DNA of 13,711 nucleotides from Bacillota bacterium (GTDB lineage Bacteria > Bacillota > Clostridia > Acetivibrionales > DTU013). Positions 12,948-13,711 of this stretch are shown here, piece after piece. The stretch lies in NCBI GenBank assembly GCA_023435805.1, contig JAEZMC010000283.1, forward strand, positions 1 through 13,711, given 5' to 3'. The position numbers and the translations under genes are program-made. The number at the start of each line of letters is the position of its first letter. Position 1 is the first letter of the stretch. The notes below the pieces were generated by a model, which had not been told where the DNA came from, did not search any database, and saw only the letters and a list, made by a program, of their open reading frames with translations.

Positions 12948-13711
12948 ATGAAATTGAGTGCTGGAAGCAGGGCGTTTGAAATATCGAATACCATATTCTT
13001 TACGATTATTGCCTTTATAACCCTTTACCCGTTCTGGAATGTAGCGGTCATTTCGCTCAATGATCCGCTGGATACGCTAAGCGGCAGCTTGTTTTTCTGG
13101 CCCAGGAAATTTTCGCTTTTATCCTATCAGTCCATCTTTCAGGGCAATAACGACCTTTTGCCGGCCTTCTGGAATTCTGTTGCCCGTACGGTGCTCGGAA
13201 CGTTTCTGAGTGTGTTTTCCACCACGCTGTTGGCGTATGTTTTAAGTCGGAAGGACTTTGTTGCCAGAAAACTGTTTACCCGGATATTTATGCTGACCAT
13301 GTATATCAACGGCGGACTGATCCCTACATATGTCCTGTTCAGGCAGCTTGGGCTGATGAACAACTTCCTGGTCTATGTCCTGCCATCGCTGATCAGTGCG
13401 TTTTATCTGCTGGTAATGAAATCCTTTATGCAGGATATACCGGAAAGCCTCAAGGAAGCCGCCGTTATCGACGGTGCCAATGATTTTCAGATATTCATGA
13501 AGGTGATCATACCGATGTGCGTACCGGTTATAGCGACCATTGCCCTGTATATCGCCGTCTACCAGTGGGGATCATGGCAGGATACCTATTTCTTTGCTTC
13601 ACGCAATAAAAGTCTGACCACACTTCAGTATGAAATGGTGAAGATCATTAACCAGGCGACATCCCAAATGTCTGCGGAACAGATAAGGGAACAGGCGCAG
13701 CGCGGAATGCG
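12948..13711 (+). CDS. Carbohydrate ABC transporter permease, YtcP/UgpE type (second subunit), cut at the window edge
   Basis: An open frame of 254 codons runs to the end of the window without a stop; the family is usually about 290-300 residues. The opening FEISNTIFFTIIAFITLYPFWNVAVISLND and the segment YINGGLIPTYVLFRQLGL are typical of COG0395 partners of LplB. The EAA loop is EAAVIDGANDFQIFMKVIIPM (about residues 169-189), and QWGSWQDTYFF follows in the next span region. The ATG at 12948 is 13 bases from AGGGAAGG. An in-frame ATG at 12936 lies almost on that ribosome binding site, so I prefer 12948, but four extra residues are possible. It is the likely heterodimer partner of the preceding permease. 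Confidence 0.92.
   Translation, partial: MKLSAGSRAFEISNTIFFTIIAFITLYPFWNVAVISLNDPLDTLSGSLFFWPRKFSLLSYQSIFQGNNDLLPAFWNSVARTVLGTFLSVFSTTLLAYVLSRKDFVARKLFTRIFMLTMYINGGLIPTYVLFRQLGLMNNFLVYVLPSLISAFYLLVMKSFMQDIPESLKEAAVIDGANDFQIFMKVIIPMCVPVIATIALYIAVYQWGSWQDTYFFASRNKSLTTLQYEMVKIINQATSQMSAEQIREQAQRGM

Overview
The window looks like chromosomal DNA from a low-to-mid GC Gram-positive anaerobe of the class Clostridia. The signs are strong GGAGG ribosome binding sites, frequent TTG/ATG starts with A/T-rich intergenic DNA, a T-box leader, a DivIVA-type coiled-coil protein, a DUF3417-type glucan phosphorylase and an LplB/YtcP-type sugar ABC transporter. A cellulolytic, cluster III-like Clostridium is a plausible source, but the genus cannot be fixed from the sequence alone. 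No insertion sequence, phage gene, CRISPR array, rRNA or tRNA was seen.

Layout: (1) 1-3144, minus strand: glgP (alpha-glucan phosphorylase) followed by the start of a secreted D,D-carboxypeptidase-like gene that runs off the left edge and lacks the expected nucleophile serine. (2) 3379-6488, plus strand: a small PF06541-type membrane protein, then an overlapping pair (a membrane-anchored phosphodiester-glycosidase/NAGPA-domain protein and an unrecognised membrane-anchored, propeller-like protein), then trxA. trxA is followed by a 12-bp tandem repeat and an intrinsic terminator. (3) 6710-7571: a DivIVA-like gene converging on a yjbQ-family gene. (4) 7727-9880: a palindrome, a consensus promoter, a complete T-box leader with its terminator, and a translationally coupled Lrp-type regulator and alanine-type aminotransferase (alaR-alaT-like), closed by a strong hairpin. 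(5) 9901-11862, minus strand: amtB-glnK, with a near-consensus promoter and a leader of about 200 nt that contains an intrinsic terminator ahead of amtB. (6) 11957-13711, plus strand: two sugar ABC transporter permeases, the second cut by the right edge.

How the genes work together: the window mixes storage-glucan and sugar handling (glgP, ABC permeases), nitrogen and amino-acid supply (amtB-glnK, alaR-alaT) and envelope functions (carboxypeptidase-like protein, NAGPA pair, DivIVA-like protein). The two nitrogen-related operons both appear to be controlled by premature termination in the leader. For alaR-alaT this is a canonical T-box, and its UGGU bulge together with the likely specifier GCA points to tRNA-Ala. 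For amtB the leader carries a promoter-proximal terminator that does not match any leader family I can name with confidence. No wholly new multi-gene system is evident. The best leads are the amtB leader, the alanine T-box with a nearby palindrome, and the nucleophile-less carboxypeptidase homologue.
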